Below are positions 28,493 to 37,254 of a stretch of 64,000 nucleotides of DNA, piece after piece. The notes beneath the pieces are model-generated. The model was not told where the DNA came from and searched no databases. It worked only from the letters and a program-made list of their open reading frames with translations. The stretch is from Chryseobacterium oranimense (GTDB taxonomy: Bacteria; Bacteroidota; Bacteroidia; Flavobacteriales; Weeksellaceae), in NCBI RefSeq assembly GCF_900129755.1, contig NZ_FQWT01000001.1, positions 1 to 64,000 of the forward strand. Reading direction: 5' to 3'. Every line of letters starts with the position of its first letter. The stretch's first letter is position 1. A program made the translations under genes and the position numbers.

Positions 28493-28650
28493 ATTTTCCA
28501 CTTTTTCAAATTTCAGTAAAGCAATAACAAGGTTAATGCCAAAGTAGGTTATGAGAATTTTTATATTGGAAAGCCAAGAGATCTGAAGAGCATTTGAATT
28601 TGGGGAATTTCTTAAAGCACCTGGTGTTTAATGTTAAGATTATCCTTTAC

Positions 28651-29145
28651 TTAACCTACAATTTCGCTTCGTTTTTCAAACAGGATCACATCCTTCCATT
28701 GTCCGTTAAGTTTTCCAATTTTCTTTCTGACTCCCACAGTTCTGAACCCATTTTTCTGGTGAAATTTTATCGAAGCTTCATTTTCGGGAAATATACTGGC
28801 CTGAAGTGTCCAGAAACCATGGCTTTCGCTGTCAAGGATCATCTTTTTTAACAGGACCGATCCTAAACCCTTCCCCTGATACCCGTTGTCAAAATAAATG
28901 CTTACTTCAGCAACTCCTTTGTAACATTCTCTTTTGCTTACCGGCTTCAAGGCACACCAACCTACTACTTCATTGTTTTCGTTTTCCAGCACCCAGCGGC
29001 AGTCGTTGAAATAATCCATGTTCCATGCTTCGGCCGTAGGAACTTCTGTTTCAAAAGTGGACATTCCCCCGTCCAAGCCCTGCTTATATATTTCCAGCAC
29101 TCTTTTTTCATCACTGGAAAGCATTTCTCTTAATTCGTAATTCAT
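28651..29145 (-). CDS. GNAT N-acetyltransferase, phosphinothricin acetyltransferase-like
   Basis: A 164-residue acetyltransferase. The acetyl-CoA loop is NGYQGKGLGSVLLKKMI near 87-103 (Q/RxxGxG/A). The segments MSTFETEVPTAEAW near 28-41 and QASIFPENEASIKFHQKNGF near 115-134 are typical of the phosphinothricin/methionine-sulfoximine acetyltransferase subgroup, whose members acetylate amino-acid analogues. The true substrate here is not known. It lies eight bases downstream of the DUF421 gene and is probably co-transcribed with it. Confidence 0.9.
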   Translation of the reverse strand: MNYELREMLSSDEKRVLEIYKQGLDGGMSTFETEVPTAEAWNMDYFNDCRWVLENENNEVVGWCALKPVSKRECYKGVAEVSIYFDNGYQGKGLGSVLLKKMILDSESHGFWTLQASIFPENEASIKFHQKNGFRTVGVRKKIGKLNGQWKDVILFEKRSEIVG

Positions 29146-29153
29146 ACTTTTAT

Positions 29154-29666
29154 TTAATGGTATTTTCTTTTATTTTTTCTTTTGATTCTTGTATAATGAG
29201 TCTGCTTTTCAGTTTCGTCTTCTGAAATAACGCTGATATTCCCGTCTACTTCAAGGATAGAAAGCTTTACATCTTTTATTTTCTCCACTCCGTGCTCTCT
29301 TATGGCTTCTTCCAGTTCATCCCGGGTAATCTTCACCCTGTTCAGCGCGGTCTGATCTATCTTCCCATCCCTAATCAGAATGACAGGATCTTCTTCCATA
29401 AAACTTTCAAATTTACGGTTGGAAAACATCAGTCTTTTCAGAATAAAGTTGGCTGCAAACAGAACAAGTGCAGCAATAAGTCCACCCTGAAGCGAGGTAT
29501 CCTGTCCTACCATAGCATTCTGAACTGCATTGGAAATGAGCAGAAGCAATACCACATCTCCCGCATTGAGCTGAGAAAGCTGGTTTTTACCAAAAAGACG
29601 GATAGCAATTACCATAAAAAGGTAAACGCACAGGGAGCGTATAACAACATCAAGAATAGGATTCAC
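29154..29666 (-). CDS. DUF421 (YetF-like) membrane protein
   Basis: A 170-residue membrane protein. Three hydrophobic helices (residues about 7-25, 36-52 and 60-78) precede the cytoplasmic DUF421 domain with DPVILIRDGKIDQTALNRVK and LEEAIREHGVEKIKDVKLSI, then LEVDGNISVI. Family members (YetF/YdfR) are involved in envelope or spore-related sensing in Bacilli, but the role in Flavobacteriia is unknown. The C-terminus is Lys/Arg-rich. Confidence 0.88.
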   Translation of the reverse strand: MNPILDVVIRSLCVYLFMVIAIRLFGKNQLSQLNAGDVVLLLLISNAVQNAMVGQDTSLQGGLIAALVLFAANFILKRLMFSNRKFESFMEEDPVILIRDGKIDQTALNRVKITRDELEEAIREHGVEKIKDVKLSILEVDGNISVISEDETEKQTHYTRIKRKNKRKYH

Positions 29667-29807
29667 AAATCATGTTTTAATGATCAAATGTATCGTTTTT
29701 TTTGATTGATTGAAATAAATCTTTGCATTTGGAAAAGAAAGTCTTGTCATGGGAAGCAGCAGTATGAGAAACTGAAAGCCTGCTTCAAAAATATTTAACC
29801 CTTATCA

Positions 29808-29834
29808 TAAAAAAAGCTGCTAAAAAGCAGCTTT
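29808..29834 (-). terminator. Intrinsic terminator of the leader-peptide gene
   Basis: Perfect 9-bp stem AAAGCTGCT (29813-29821) / AGCAGCTTT (29826-29834), four-base loop and seven T on the minus strand, starting five bases past the stop codon at 29839. Its presence supports that a real small gene ends here. Confidence 0.85.
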
Positions 29835-29838
29835 GATT

Positions 29839-29973
29839 TTAAGGACATTGAGAAATCTGAGCTTCGCTGCAGACTGTTCTGTTGAGTCTTTCACAGAATA
29901 CACAATAAATTTTAGGTGATCCTCCATACACTGTTTTCAACTCGTTCTTGTTAAGTTTCTTTAAATTTTTCAT
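29839..29973 (-). CDS. Bacteriocin-like double-glycine leader peptide
   Basis: A 44-codon gene. The leader MKNLKKLNKNELKTVYGG ends in Gly17-Gly18 after the ELKxVxGG pattern of peptides cleaved by C39-peptidase ABC exporters (PCAT type). The predicted mature peptide of 26 residues holds cysteines 24, 27, 35 and 43 (spacing C-x2-C-x7-C-x7-C), able to form two disulfides. Short genes of this kind are annotated as bacteriocin-like in Chryseobacterium. No exporter or maturation gene is adjacent. A perfect terminator lies directly after the gene. Function (antimicrobial, signal or other) is inferred only from the leader. Confidence 0.8.
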   Translation of the reverse strand: MKNLKKLNKNELKTVYGGSPKIYCVFCERLNRTVCSEAQISQCP

Positions 29974-30173
29974 ATTGTTTTAATTTATGTCTGATAAATA
30001 TAGAACGCTTTTTTAGATCATTTATTACAATTTAATACTCAAAGTTTTCATTATTTATAGAAACTTCAAAAAAGGATAAAAAATACTTCAACAGCTTATT
30101 TATTTATGATTAAATATTATTTATAATATATTATGTATCTTTAAATACACCAAAACCATAAAATAATATTGAA

Positions 30174-30653
30174 ATGATCACACCAAAAGGAGCCCATATG
30201 GGGCAATTAGATCCGGCAAAAAAATCATTAATCTCTAATGGTCTTCTTTCCGGCCAGGATGATATCAGCAATTACAACAAAGGAGTATGCCATGATGTGG
30301 TAGCGTATGCCTTGTATATGCGAGGAGCCGCTATATCTCCGGATGAGCTTGTTCAGTTTAGAGCTCAGGGATGGCTTAATAAATTCAATTATTCTGCGGG
30401 AGACAAATGGAACGGTTATTCAGTTATCCCTAAAGGAAAAGCAATTGGTTTCTACAGAGTAAGGGATAAAACCTGGTTTCACTCTGCTATCACTACAGGA
30501 AACTGTTCAGAAATCAGATCGGTAAATGGCTTCTCACTGGGAACGGCATGGTCGGTTCCGGTAGATATGAAATGGGTTTTAGGCAAACCTAATGAAGATG
30601 GGACATTCAACTATGACGGGACAAAAATTGAAGTGTATATATCGCCTTTGTAG
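30174..30653 (+). CDS. Possible papain/NlpC-like Cys-His hydrolase, effector-like
   Basis: A 159-residue protein without signal peptide or membrane segment. It contains NYNKGVCHDVVAYALYMRG (cysteine 43 opening a helix), GKAIGFYRVRDKTWFHSAI (histidine about 107) and SVNGFSLGTAW. A Cys at a helix start, a His in a strand followed by small residues and a polar Asn/Gly strand is the layout of NlpC/P60- and papain-like amidases and of many interbacterial toxins. This is fold-level inference; I cannot name a family with certainty. Upstream lies a near-consensus -7 element (TATCTTTA, 30136-30143) in an A/T-rich stretch. No immunity-type partner is adjacent. Confidence 0.7.
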   Translation: MITPKGAHMGQLDPAKKSLISNGLLSGQDDISNYNKGVCHDVVAYALYMRGAAISPDELVQFRAQGWLNKFNYSAGDKWNGYSVIPKGKAIGFYRVRDKTWFHSAITTGNCSEIRSVNGFSLGTAWSVPVDMKWVLGKPNEDGTFNYDGTKIEVYISPL

Positions 30654-30672
30654 ATTCTGAATTAAGCTATAG

Positions 30673-30710
30673 AAAAACCCCAGCCGGACTTTTGTCCGGC
30701 TGGGGTTTTA
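30673..30710. terminator. Bidirectional intrinsic terminator between 30653 and uvrA
   Basis: A 15-bp stem (AAAACCCCAGCCGGA with TCCGGCTGGGGTTTT) with T runs on both strands lies between convergent genes. Confidence 0.88.
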
Positions 30711-30733
30711 TGTTATAAGAGTTATTGCCTCTT

Positions 30734-33565
30734 TTATTCCAGTTCCCGCTTCAGGAATTTTCCTGTTAAACTTTTCTTGGACTTTACAATTTCCTCAGGA
30801 GTTCCCTGCGCTACAATCTGTCCGCCATGTTTTCCTCCTTCAGGGCCGACATCAATGATATGGTCTGCCAACTTTATCACATCCATATTATGTTCAATAA
30901 TGATGAATGAGTTTCCTAGCTCTACCAGTTGATTGATGGCATCCATCAGGATCTTTACATCTTCAAAATGTAATCCGGTGGTCGGTTCATCCAGAATGTA
31001 AAGGGTGTTTCCTGTTTGTCTTTTTGAAAGTTCTGTCGCCAGTTTGATACGTTGTGCTTCCCCTCCTGAAAGTGTGGTAGATTGTTGCCCAAGGGTAATA
31101 TATCCCAATCCTACATCCTGAAGTGTTTTTACTTTAGCAAAAATTTTAGGGATCGGCTGGAAGAATTCTACGGCTTCATCAATCGTCATATCCAGTACAT
31201 CGGAGATGGATTTTCCTTTGTAACGAACTTCAAGCGTTTCTCTGTTGAAGCGTTTTCCGTTGCAGGTTTCACAATGAACGTATACGTCAGGCAGAAAGTT
31301 CATTTCAATTACTTTCAATCCTCCTCCCTGGCAGGTCTCACATCTTCCGCCTTTTACATTGAACGAAAATCTTCCCGGCTTATAACCCCGGATTTTACTT
31401 TCAGGTAGTTCTGCAAACAGGTTTCTGATGTCTGTAAACATTCCCGTATAGGTTGCAGGGTTGGATCGGGGTGTTCTTCCGATTGGGGTCTGATCTACAT
31501 CTACAATTTTATCAATATTCTCAAGACCTTCAATTTTTTTATACGGAAGAGGTTCCTGAACAGCTCTGTAAAAATGTTTGTTAAGGATCGGATACAAAGT
31601 TCCGTTAATGAGGGAAGATTTTCCGCTTCCTGAAATTCCGGTTACCACAACCAGTTTCCCCAATGGAATATCAAGGGTAACGTTTTTAAGATTGTTTCCT
31701 GTAGCTCCCTTTAGCAGAATGTTTTTACCATTCCCGGCTCTCCTTTTCTCAGGGACTTCTATTTTTCTTTCTCCATTAATGTACTGTGCCGTAATGGTAT
31801 CTGCCTTTAAAAGATCTTTAGGTTTTCCCTGCCAGAGTATTTCCCCTCCGAATTTTCCGGCTCTCGGCCCGATATCCAGTACCTCATCGGCTTCCAGGAT
31901 CATATCTTTGTCATGCTCTACGACAAGGACAGAATTTCCTATATCTCTGAGGTTTTTTAAGGAATTGATCAACCTCTCGTTATCTCTCTGGTGAAGTCCG
32001 ATGCTCGGTTCATCCAGGATATACAATACATTGACAAGCTGCGACCCGATCTGCGTAGCAAGACGTATCCTCTGGGATTCACCGCCGGAAAGGGTTTTTG
32101 AGCTTCTGCTTAAACTCAGGTAATCCAAACCTACGTCCAGAAGGAACTGAAGCCTTGTTTCAATTTCTTTTAGGATTTCGTGAGCTATGATTTTGTGTTT
32201 TTCTGAAAATTTATCTTTGACATCTGATAACCACTCTTTCAGGTCAGATAAACTTAAAGCATTGATCTCGGCAATATTCTTTCCGTCTATTTTAAAACTT
32301 AAACTAGCTTGCTGAAGACGTGTCCCACCACATTCCGGACAGGTTTCCTCAGTGGTAAAATGCCTTTCCAGAAGCACTGCTTCATAAGATTCTTTCTCAT
32401 CAATGATTTCTTCCATAAAGGCAATCAAACCATCGAAGCTTATTTTTATTTTCTTGGTAATCCCTGCATATTTCAGGTCTTTATTAAACTCTTTATGGCA
32501 TCCGTTATAAATATAATCCAATGCTTCTTCCGGGATATCCTTCATGGGTGTTGCCATGCTCAATCCAAAAATCTCAAGAATATTTTTGATCTGGGACAGT
32601 ATCCACTTATTGGATTTAATGTCTTCCAGAGGCAGCAATCCGCCCTGATTAATGGATAATTTAGGATTATCAATAAAATAGTCGGTGTTGATTTTCTTAA
32701 TCGTTCCTAATCCTTTACATTCAGGACAGCTTCCTTTCGGAGAGTTGAAAGAGAATGTATTGGGTTCCGGAAGAGCAAGTGAATGTCCGGTTTCTGCATC
32801 CATCAGGTTTTTGGAGAAGTATTCTATGTCAGTACTTCCCAGCTTCTGAATTCCGATAATCCCTTCCCCCATTTCCATTGCAGTACGCAAGGATTTCTCC
32901 ATTCTGGCTTCGGAGGCATTCTCCCCAATGATCCAGCGGTCGATTACAATATCGATATCGTGGGTTTTGTAACGGTCCAGTTTCAGGTCATATTCTATGT
33001 CCTGCAGCTCACCGTCAATTCTTGCCTGGCCATAGCCTTTTTTTGCCATCTGTACGAAAAGCTCGTGATAATGTCCTTTTCTGGAACGTACGACAGGAGC
33101 AAGAAGCATTATCTTTTCCCCTTTATAGTTTTCCTTAATGGTTTCCAGAATCTGGTCTTCGGTATAGCTTACCAATCTCTTCCCCGTAGAAAGGGAGTAT
33201 GCATCAGAAACCCTTGCAAACAGCAAACGAAGAAAGTCATACAGTTCAGTAACGGTTCCTACGGTAGATCTGGGATTTTTATTGGTCGTTTTCTGCTCTA
33301 TGGCAATTACAGGGGAAAGCCCTTCTATCTTGTCTACATCAGGACGCTCCAAACCGCCCAAAAACTGGCGTGCATAAGCCGAAAATGTTTCAATATAACG
33401 ACGCTGTCCTTCTGCAAAGATGGTGTCAAAAGCCAGAGATGATTTTCCACTTCCGGAAAGTCCGGTAATGACCACCAACTCATTACGTGGGATCTTGACA
33501 TTAATATTTTTTAGATTGTGTTCACGTGCTCCGTAAACTTCTATATATTCTGTTGATTTACTCAT
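30734..33565 (-). CDS. uvrA: Excinuclease ABC subunit UvrA
   Basis: The 943-residue damage-recognition ATPase of nucleotide excision repair. Two ABC modules are seen: Walker [10 protein letters not shown] near 35-43 and GISGSGKSS near 650, with signature sequences [20 protein letters not shown] and [18 protein letters not shown]. Zinc-binding cysteines lie in [17 protein letters not shown] and CETCQGGG with CETCNGKRF. Length and order match the family. The partners UvrB and UvrC are not in the window. A -7 element (TAATTTTG, complement of 33601-33608) precedes it; the only larger spacer (33566-33740) shows nothing else clear. Confidence 0.97.
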   Translation of the reverse strand: MSKSTEYIEVYGAREHNLKNINVKIPRNELVVITGLSGSGKSSLAFDTIFAEGQRRYIETFSAYARQFLGGLERPDVDKIEGLSPVIAIEQKTTNKNPRSTVGTVTELYDFLRLLFARVSDAYSLSTGKRLVSYTEDQILETIKENYKGEKIMLLAPVVRSRKGHYHELFVQMAKKGYGQARIDGELQDIEYDLKLDRYKTHDIDIVIDRWIIGENASEARMEKSLRTAMEMGEGIIGIQKLGSTDIEYFSKNLMDAETGHSLALPEPNTFSFNSPKGSCPECKGLGTIKKINTDYFIDNPKLSINQGGLLPLEDIKSNKWILSQIKNILEIFGLSMATPMKDIPEEALDYIYNGCHKEFNKDLKYAGITKKIKISFDGLIAFMEEIIDEKESYEAVLLERHFTTEETCPECGGTRLQQASLSFKIDGKNIAEINALSLSDLKEWLSDVKDKFSEKHKIIAHEILKEIETRLQFLLDVGLDYLSLSRSSKTLSGGESQRIRLATQIGSQLVNVLYILDEPSIGLHQRDNERLINSLKNLRDIGNSVLVVEHDKDMILEADEVLDIGPRAGKFGGEILWQGKPKDLLKADTITAQYINGERKIEVPEKRRAGNGKNILLKGATGNNLKNVTLDIPLGKLVVVTGISGSGKSSLINGTLYPILNKHFYRAVQEPLPYKKIEGLENIDKIVDVDQTPIGRTPRSNPATYTGMFTDIRNLFAELPESKIRGYKPGRFSFNVKGGRCETCQGGGLKVIEMNFLPDVYVHCETCNGKRFNRETLEVRYKGKSISDVLDMTIDEAVEFFQPIPKIFAKVKTLQDVGLGYITLGQQSTTLSGGEAQRIKLATELSKRQTGNTLYILDEPTTGLHFEDVKILMDAINQLVELGNSFIIIEHNMDVIKLADHIIDVGPEGGKHGGQIVAQGTPEEIVKSKKSLTGKFLKRELE

Positions 33566-33739
33566 AATTTGGGGTGATTCTACATGAAAATCACAATGTG
33601 CAAAATTACGGAATTTTATGGAATTGTGTTAACCCGAAAGTTTTTATTAAAGTTTAATTTTAGTTAATTTTTTAATCCTCTACATTCACTGAGGATGACA
33701 TTGATAATACTGTATTTTTTGAAGTGCTGATATTGTAAA

Positions 33740-33771
33740 TAAAAAGACCGGCACATGGTACCAGTCTTTTT
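33740..33771 (-). terminator. Intrinsic terminator of the tssE-tssF-DUF3829 unit
   Basis: On the minus strand AAAAGAC..GG pairs with CC..GTCTTTT around a ten-base loop and is followed by T-rich sequence, 22 bases past the stop codon. Confidence 0.75.
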
Positions 33772-33793
33772 TCTATAGGTTTTATACCTCCTG

Positions 33794-34726
33794 TTATTTT
33801 ACAAATGAATTGTAAGAATTCAACACAGATTCATAAGCAGAATCGATCTGTTGGATATCATTATCTGAAATTTTTCCTGTTCCTTTAGAATCGCGGATTA
33901 CTTTTCTGTAGGTATCCAAAAAGCTGGATGCACTTTTATTGAAACTTTCAAACAATGATTTTTTGTAGGAATACTGCTGATCCTTAACAGTGAATTCTAA
34001 TTTTGAATTCGCTTCCACTGCTTTGGCCAGCTCATCATATTTTTTCTGAACTTCTGCTTCGTTGAACTTCCCTGAATATTGTTTATCCAGAACATCTATA
34101 TTGGAATCCAGAGAATTCATCACGTTCTTGGAAGAAATAATATATTCTTTCATAGGATGATCCTTCAGGATTACTTCTTCTGCAGCATCAGTCGCCGGTT
34201 TGATCTTAGCCACAATATTTTCACCTGAAATAAATAGTGCCTTAGCTTCGGTTTCAATTTCTTTTGTTATCGTTTCAGCCCTTGCTCCTTTATCGTCTTT
34301 ATAATCTTCGGAATTCATATAGGATTTAAGCTCTTCAAACTTTTTCTCTATACTTTCCTTTTTATTCTTATAAATCTTAAAATCGGCTTCTATTGAAGCT
34401 TTGTCTTTACCAAAACCAGATGGTATGTCTTTGATCTTCCCGAATGAATAATCCATAGAACCAATCACAATAGGCATTATCATAACATCCCCTCCTTTTG
34501 CCTTCACAGAAGCTGCATCGGCATATTTAAGAATGTTCTCTATATGTTTGGAGGTGCTTTTATAGGAGTCTAAAAAGTTATTATTAAAATCAATAATAGC
34601 ATTGGCTTCATTGGTACTCCCCAGGCTCACAACAGATTTGCCCAGTTTGTCGATATCTTTTTTACAGTTGATTACACTAACCGATGTAAAGGTCAGTGCC
34701 ATTGCAAATACAATAATTTTTCTCAT
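33794..34726 (-). CDS. DUF3829-type lipoprotein linked to T6SS genes
   Basis: A 310-residue lipoprotein with lipobox cysteine near 21 (SVSVINCKK). The mature protein is almost wholly alpha-helical and Lys/Glu-rich, with long helices (residues about 40-70, 110-170, 215-255) and the C-terminal DSAYESVLNSYNSFVK, like DUF3829 proteins. It follows tssF by 21 bases, so it is part of a three-gene unit with two baseplate genes. That context suggests a role in, or anchoring of, the type VI machine, but this is inference from position. Confidence 0.75.
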   Translation of the reverse strand: MRKIIVFAMALTFTSVSVINCKKDIDKLGKSVVSLGSTNEANAIIDFNNNFLDSYKSTSKHIENILKYADAASVKAKGGDVMIMPIVIGSMDYSFGKIKDIPSGFGKDKASIEADFKIYKNKKESIEKKFEELKSYMNSEDYKDDKGARAETITKEIETEAKALFISGENIVAKIKPATDAAEEVILKDHPMKEYIISSKNVMNSLDSNIDVLDKQYSGKFNEAEVQKKYDELAKAVEANSKLEFTVKDQQYSYKKSLFESFNKSASSFLDTYRKVIRDSKGTGKISDNDIQQIDSAYESVLNSYNSFVK

Positions 34727-34747
34727 ATTTTTATAGTTTGGTTAGAT

Positions 34748-36631
34748 TTATATTTCATCAAGATCAACATCTTCATTGCTTATCTTCACTACATATTCAA
34801 TTCCGTCGATCGCTTTAGAAATAATTTGATTTCTCAGGATATTGGCCATATTTTCCCAGTAAGCCCTTCCATAGAAAGAATAATTCTGAGGAATAATTTC
34901 TATTTCAACAGTTCTCACAAAGCCTTCCTTAGGACGGTTGCTGATCATGGTTCCTCTTCTTACCCTCACTTCTTTCACCTCATCTTTCAGCACCATTCTG
35001 CAGTAGTTTTTAACGTCTTCCAGAGAAATGATCTTGTCTCTCGTCGTTAAAGCATATCGGTAAGCCTGGATGCTGTCTGTTCCTTTCTGCTCCTCGGAAC
35101 CACCAATGGTTTCTGTAAGAAGCACAACGGTCTGCGATTTCAGCTGATTGGAAAGCTCTGTTCCCGGACGCATATGATTAGCCAGCGTACAGTGGGTAAC
35201 CCAGAATGAAGCGTAAGTATGGTCTGTTTTTTCTACAGGTTCCATGATTACATAATTAAGCTCCTGCCTGATATTTCTTTTCGCATTATTCACCTTTTGT
35301 ACCATTGTCTTCATTTTGTCAGACATTTCACTGAGTACTCCTTTAACATTATCCCTGTTTAAAAGTGAAAACGCAGCAATCTCATCCCTTGTAAGTTCCA
35401 GTACATTAGCGATCATATCTACAGCATTTCTGTTGGTAAAACGCTCCATTCCTCCTTTTCTTACAGTATATAATCCTTTTTTAAGGTCATCTGCAGGTGT
35501 AAACGGTATTTCGGTATATCTTCTTCCGTCACCGTCCTGAACCTCATCTACATACAGAAAATGCTCTCCTTCGTCCGTAACCAATGGAATATTGTTTCCC
35601 ATAATGTCCAGACTATATTCTGTTTTCTTCCAGCCCCTGTTATAAATAGGGAAAGCATTCATTACAAATGAAAAATTATCTAAAATCTCAGCAGAAAACT
35701 GAGGTGGAAATTCAAAAGTAAGCCACAGGTAGCGTTTGTCACCAATCTGCTTTTTAATCTCTTCTTTTTCGTTGAGAAAATCCAGGTTTTGCGGTAAAAC
35801 TCCGGGCTCCGAAAACAGACTGCCGGAAAGTCCTGTGATTTCAATGAATTTGTGGCGGTAAATGCTTTTGATGTCTTCGATGGCTTTGTTCCGGATCGAC
35901 TGTTCCTTAAACATCTGTTCATATCCATCCTGCTGGCTGTTGGTAAGGTAACTCAACCCTTCTCTTACAAATAGCGGGTTTCCATTACTGGTAACCGTAA
36001 TATAAGGAAGAAGTTTGTATACAAAATCTATATGTTCAAAGGCAGGATTCGAACAGAAAACACTGATATATTTAGGGAAGTTTTCATTGGCATACCTGCT
36101 TACATCTACTCCGATTGTAATTTTTCTGTAATCTTCGGGTTTTCCCTGGAACCTTGCTACCGGTATTTTATTAAGTCTGTCATCCACACTGTAGCAGGTA
36201 TTTCCTACAAACATCACGGCGGTCTGTATTTTATTGATCCTTACATTTCCTACCGGTGTAAAGGGAATATTAAGCTGCTTATCCGATTCAGACTTCACTG
36301 TAGAGGTCATCTGTTTGCGAAAGAAGAATTCCGTATGCTCCAGCAGGATTTCAGAAGATTCATAAGGCTGTGTAAAAGCAACTGCATGAGCAGGAACCGG
36401 ATGGGTATAAAGGGATGGCGTCAGAAGTTTTGCCAGTTTCTCAAGGATTCTTGCATTAACGGTCTGAATCTCGTTATTGGCTTTAAAGACTTCCGTACTG
36501 AATGCATCTATCAGCAATTTTACAAAAGGATCCAGAGACTGCGGGCTTTTCAGTCCCCACACTTTGGTGGCATTCTGAAGCATTCTTGCCTTTACAGATT
36601 CTTTGGAATATATATTTTGATCTAAGTTCAT
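34748..36631 (-). CDS. tssF: Type VI secretion baseplate subunit TssF
   Basis: A 627-residue baseplate wedge protein. Typical TssF features: KVWGLKSPQSLDPFVKLLID near 24-43, ILEKLAKLLTPSLYTHPVPA near 66-85 and VAFTQPYESS, and the C-terminal domain segment VVLLTETIGGSEEQ, then DVKNYCRMVLKDEVKEVRVR. The length fits the Bacteroidota T6SS subtype iii version. TssF with TssE, TssG and TssK forms the baseplate on which the contractile sheath assembles to inject effectors into neighbours. TssE is 23 bases upstream; the rest of the system is outside the window. Confidence 0.85.
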   Translation of the reverse strand: MNLDQNIYSKESVKARMLQNATKVWGLKSPQSLDPFVKLLIDAFSTEVFKANNEIQTVNARILEKLAKLLTPSLYTHPVPAHAVAFTQPYESSEILLEHTEFFFRKQMTSTVKSESDKQLNIPFTPVGNVRINKIQTAVMFVGNTCYSVDDRLNKIPVARFQGKPEDYRKITIGVDVSRYANENFPKYISVFCSNPAFEHIDFVYKLLPYITVTSNGNPLFVREGLSYLTNSQQDGYEQMFKEQSIRNKAIEDIKSIYRHKFIEITGLSGSLFSEPGVLPQNLDFLNEKEEIKKQIGDKRYLWLTFEFPPQFSAEILDNFSFVMNAFPIYNRGWKKTEYSLDIMGNNIPLVTDEGEHFLYVDEVQDGDGRRYTEIPFTPADDLKKGLYTVRKGGMERFTNRNAVDMIANVLELTRDEIAAFSLLNRDNVKGVLSEMSDKMKTMVQKVNNAKRNIRQELNYVIMEPVEKTDHTYASFWVTHCTLANHMRPGTELSNQLKSQTVVLLTETIGGSEEQKGTDSIQAYRYALTTRDKIISLEDVKNYCRMVLKDEVKEVRVRRGTMISNRPKEGFVRTVEIEIIPQNYSFYGRAYWENMANILRNQIISKAIDGIEYVVKISNEDVDLDEI

Positions 36632-36654
36632 AATTTTTCTTGCTGTTAAAACAA

Positions 36655-37101
36655 TTAATCAATAGACATCGGACTTAAAAATAATTCTGTAGAAAAGCTG
36701 AAACGCTCTCCTGTTGCCTCCATTTTTGCATTGATGGCAATTCTTACTTTCTTTTTGATCTCCGTGTGTTCTTTGGTATCATAGCTGTGCTCTACAAACT
36801 GAATATGGGCTTCAATCTGTGGCTGTACGATACGAGGTTCATATTCCTGAATCTGCCTTCTGAGGCTTTTAATGAAAACGCTTTCCCAAACGGCACTGGT
36901 AACTCCATTGTCGAATTCCAGATTCCAGACGTCGTTTCCATAATTGTCATCATATCTGTTTTCGCCTTTTTTTGTGGTGATCAGGAGCATGATATTGTGG
37001 GCAATGCTTTCACCCATGTCGCAGATATCGATGCTTCCTCCTTCAGTCATTAATGTTGAAGGGACAAAAGGCATTCTGTAATTTGGTGTATCCATAGTCA
37101 A
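36655..37101 (-). CDS. tssE: Type VI secretion baseplate subunit TssE (gp25-like)
   Basis: A 148-residue protein of the GPW/gp25 family. Recognisable are SIAHNIMLLITTKKGENRYD near 29-48, in which phage gp25 relatives carry the LLxTxxGER-type motif, followed by DNYGNDVWNLEFDNG. The N-terminal MDTPNYRMPFVPSTL is typical of the Bacteroidota T6SS iii version. It heads the unit tssE-tssF-lipoprotein. In the family the protein starts sheath assembly at the baseplate. No clear consensus promoter was found; TATTTTGG upstream is near-consensus. Confidence 0.83.
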   Translation of the reverse strand: MTMDTPNYRMPFVPSTLMTEGGSIDICDMGESIAHNIMLLITTKKGENRYDDNYGNDVWNLEFDNGVTSAVWESVFIKSLRRQIQEYEPRIVQPQIEAHIQFVEHSYDTKEHTEIKKKVRIAINAKMEATGERFSFSTELFLSPMSID

Positions 37102-37193
37102 CTTCTTATTTCATAGTCTAGTTCTTAAAAAGAAATACCAAAATACACATTTTCATGAAATAAACAGGAAAAGGCATCAAAAATATTATTGAA

Positions 37194-37224
37194 AAAGGGC
37201 TTCCAAACAAATGTTGGAAGCCCT
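37194..37224 (-). terminator. Intrinsic terminator of the amino acid permease gene
   Basis: On the minus strand a 12-bp stem (AAGGGCTTCCAA with TTGGAAGCCCTT) is followed by a T run, 31 bases past the permease stop. Confidence 0.88.
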
Positions 37225-37254
37225 TAAGTAATATAATTACAGTTCAATTTTACA

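Noticed and set aside
33669..33710. GC-richer string with CACTGAGGATGACA as a third repeat family
   Set aside because: It recalls repeats seen in related genomes, but there is one copy here and no arm partner, so it cannot be supported.
30174..37101. Complete T6SS effector-immunity locus
   Set aside because: Only two tss genes are present, and no VgrG, Hcp, PAAR or immunity-like gene accompanies the possible effector.
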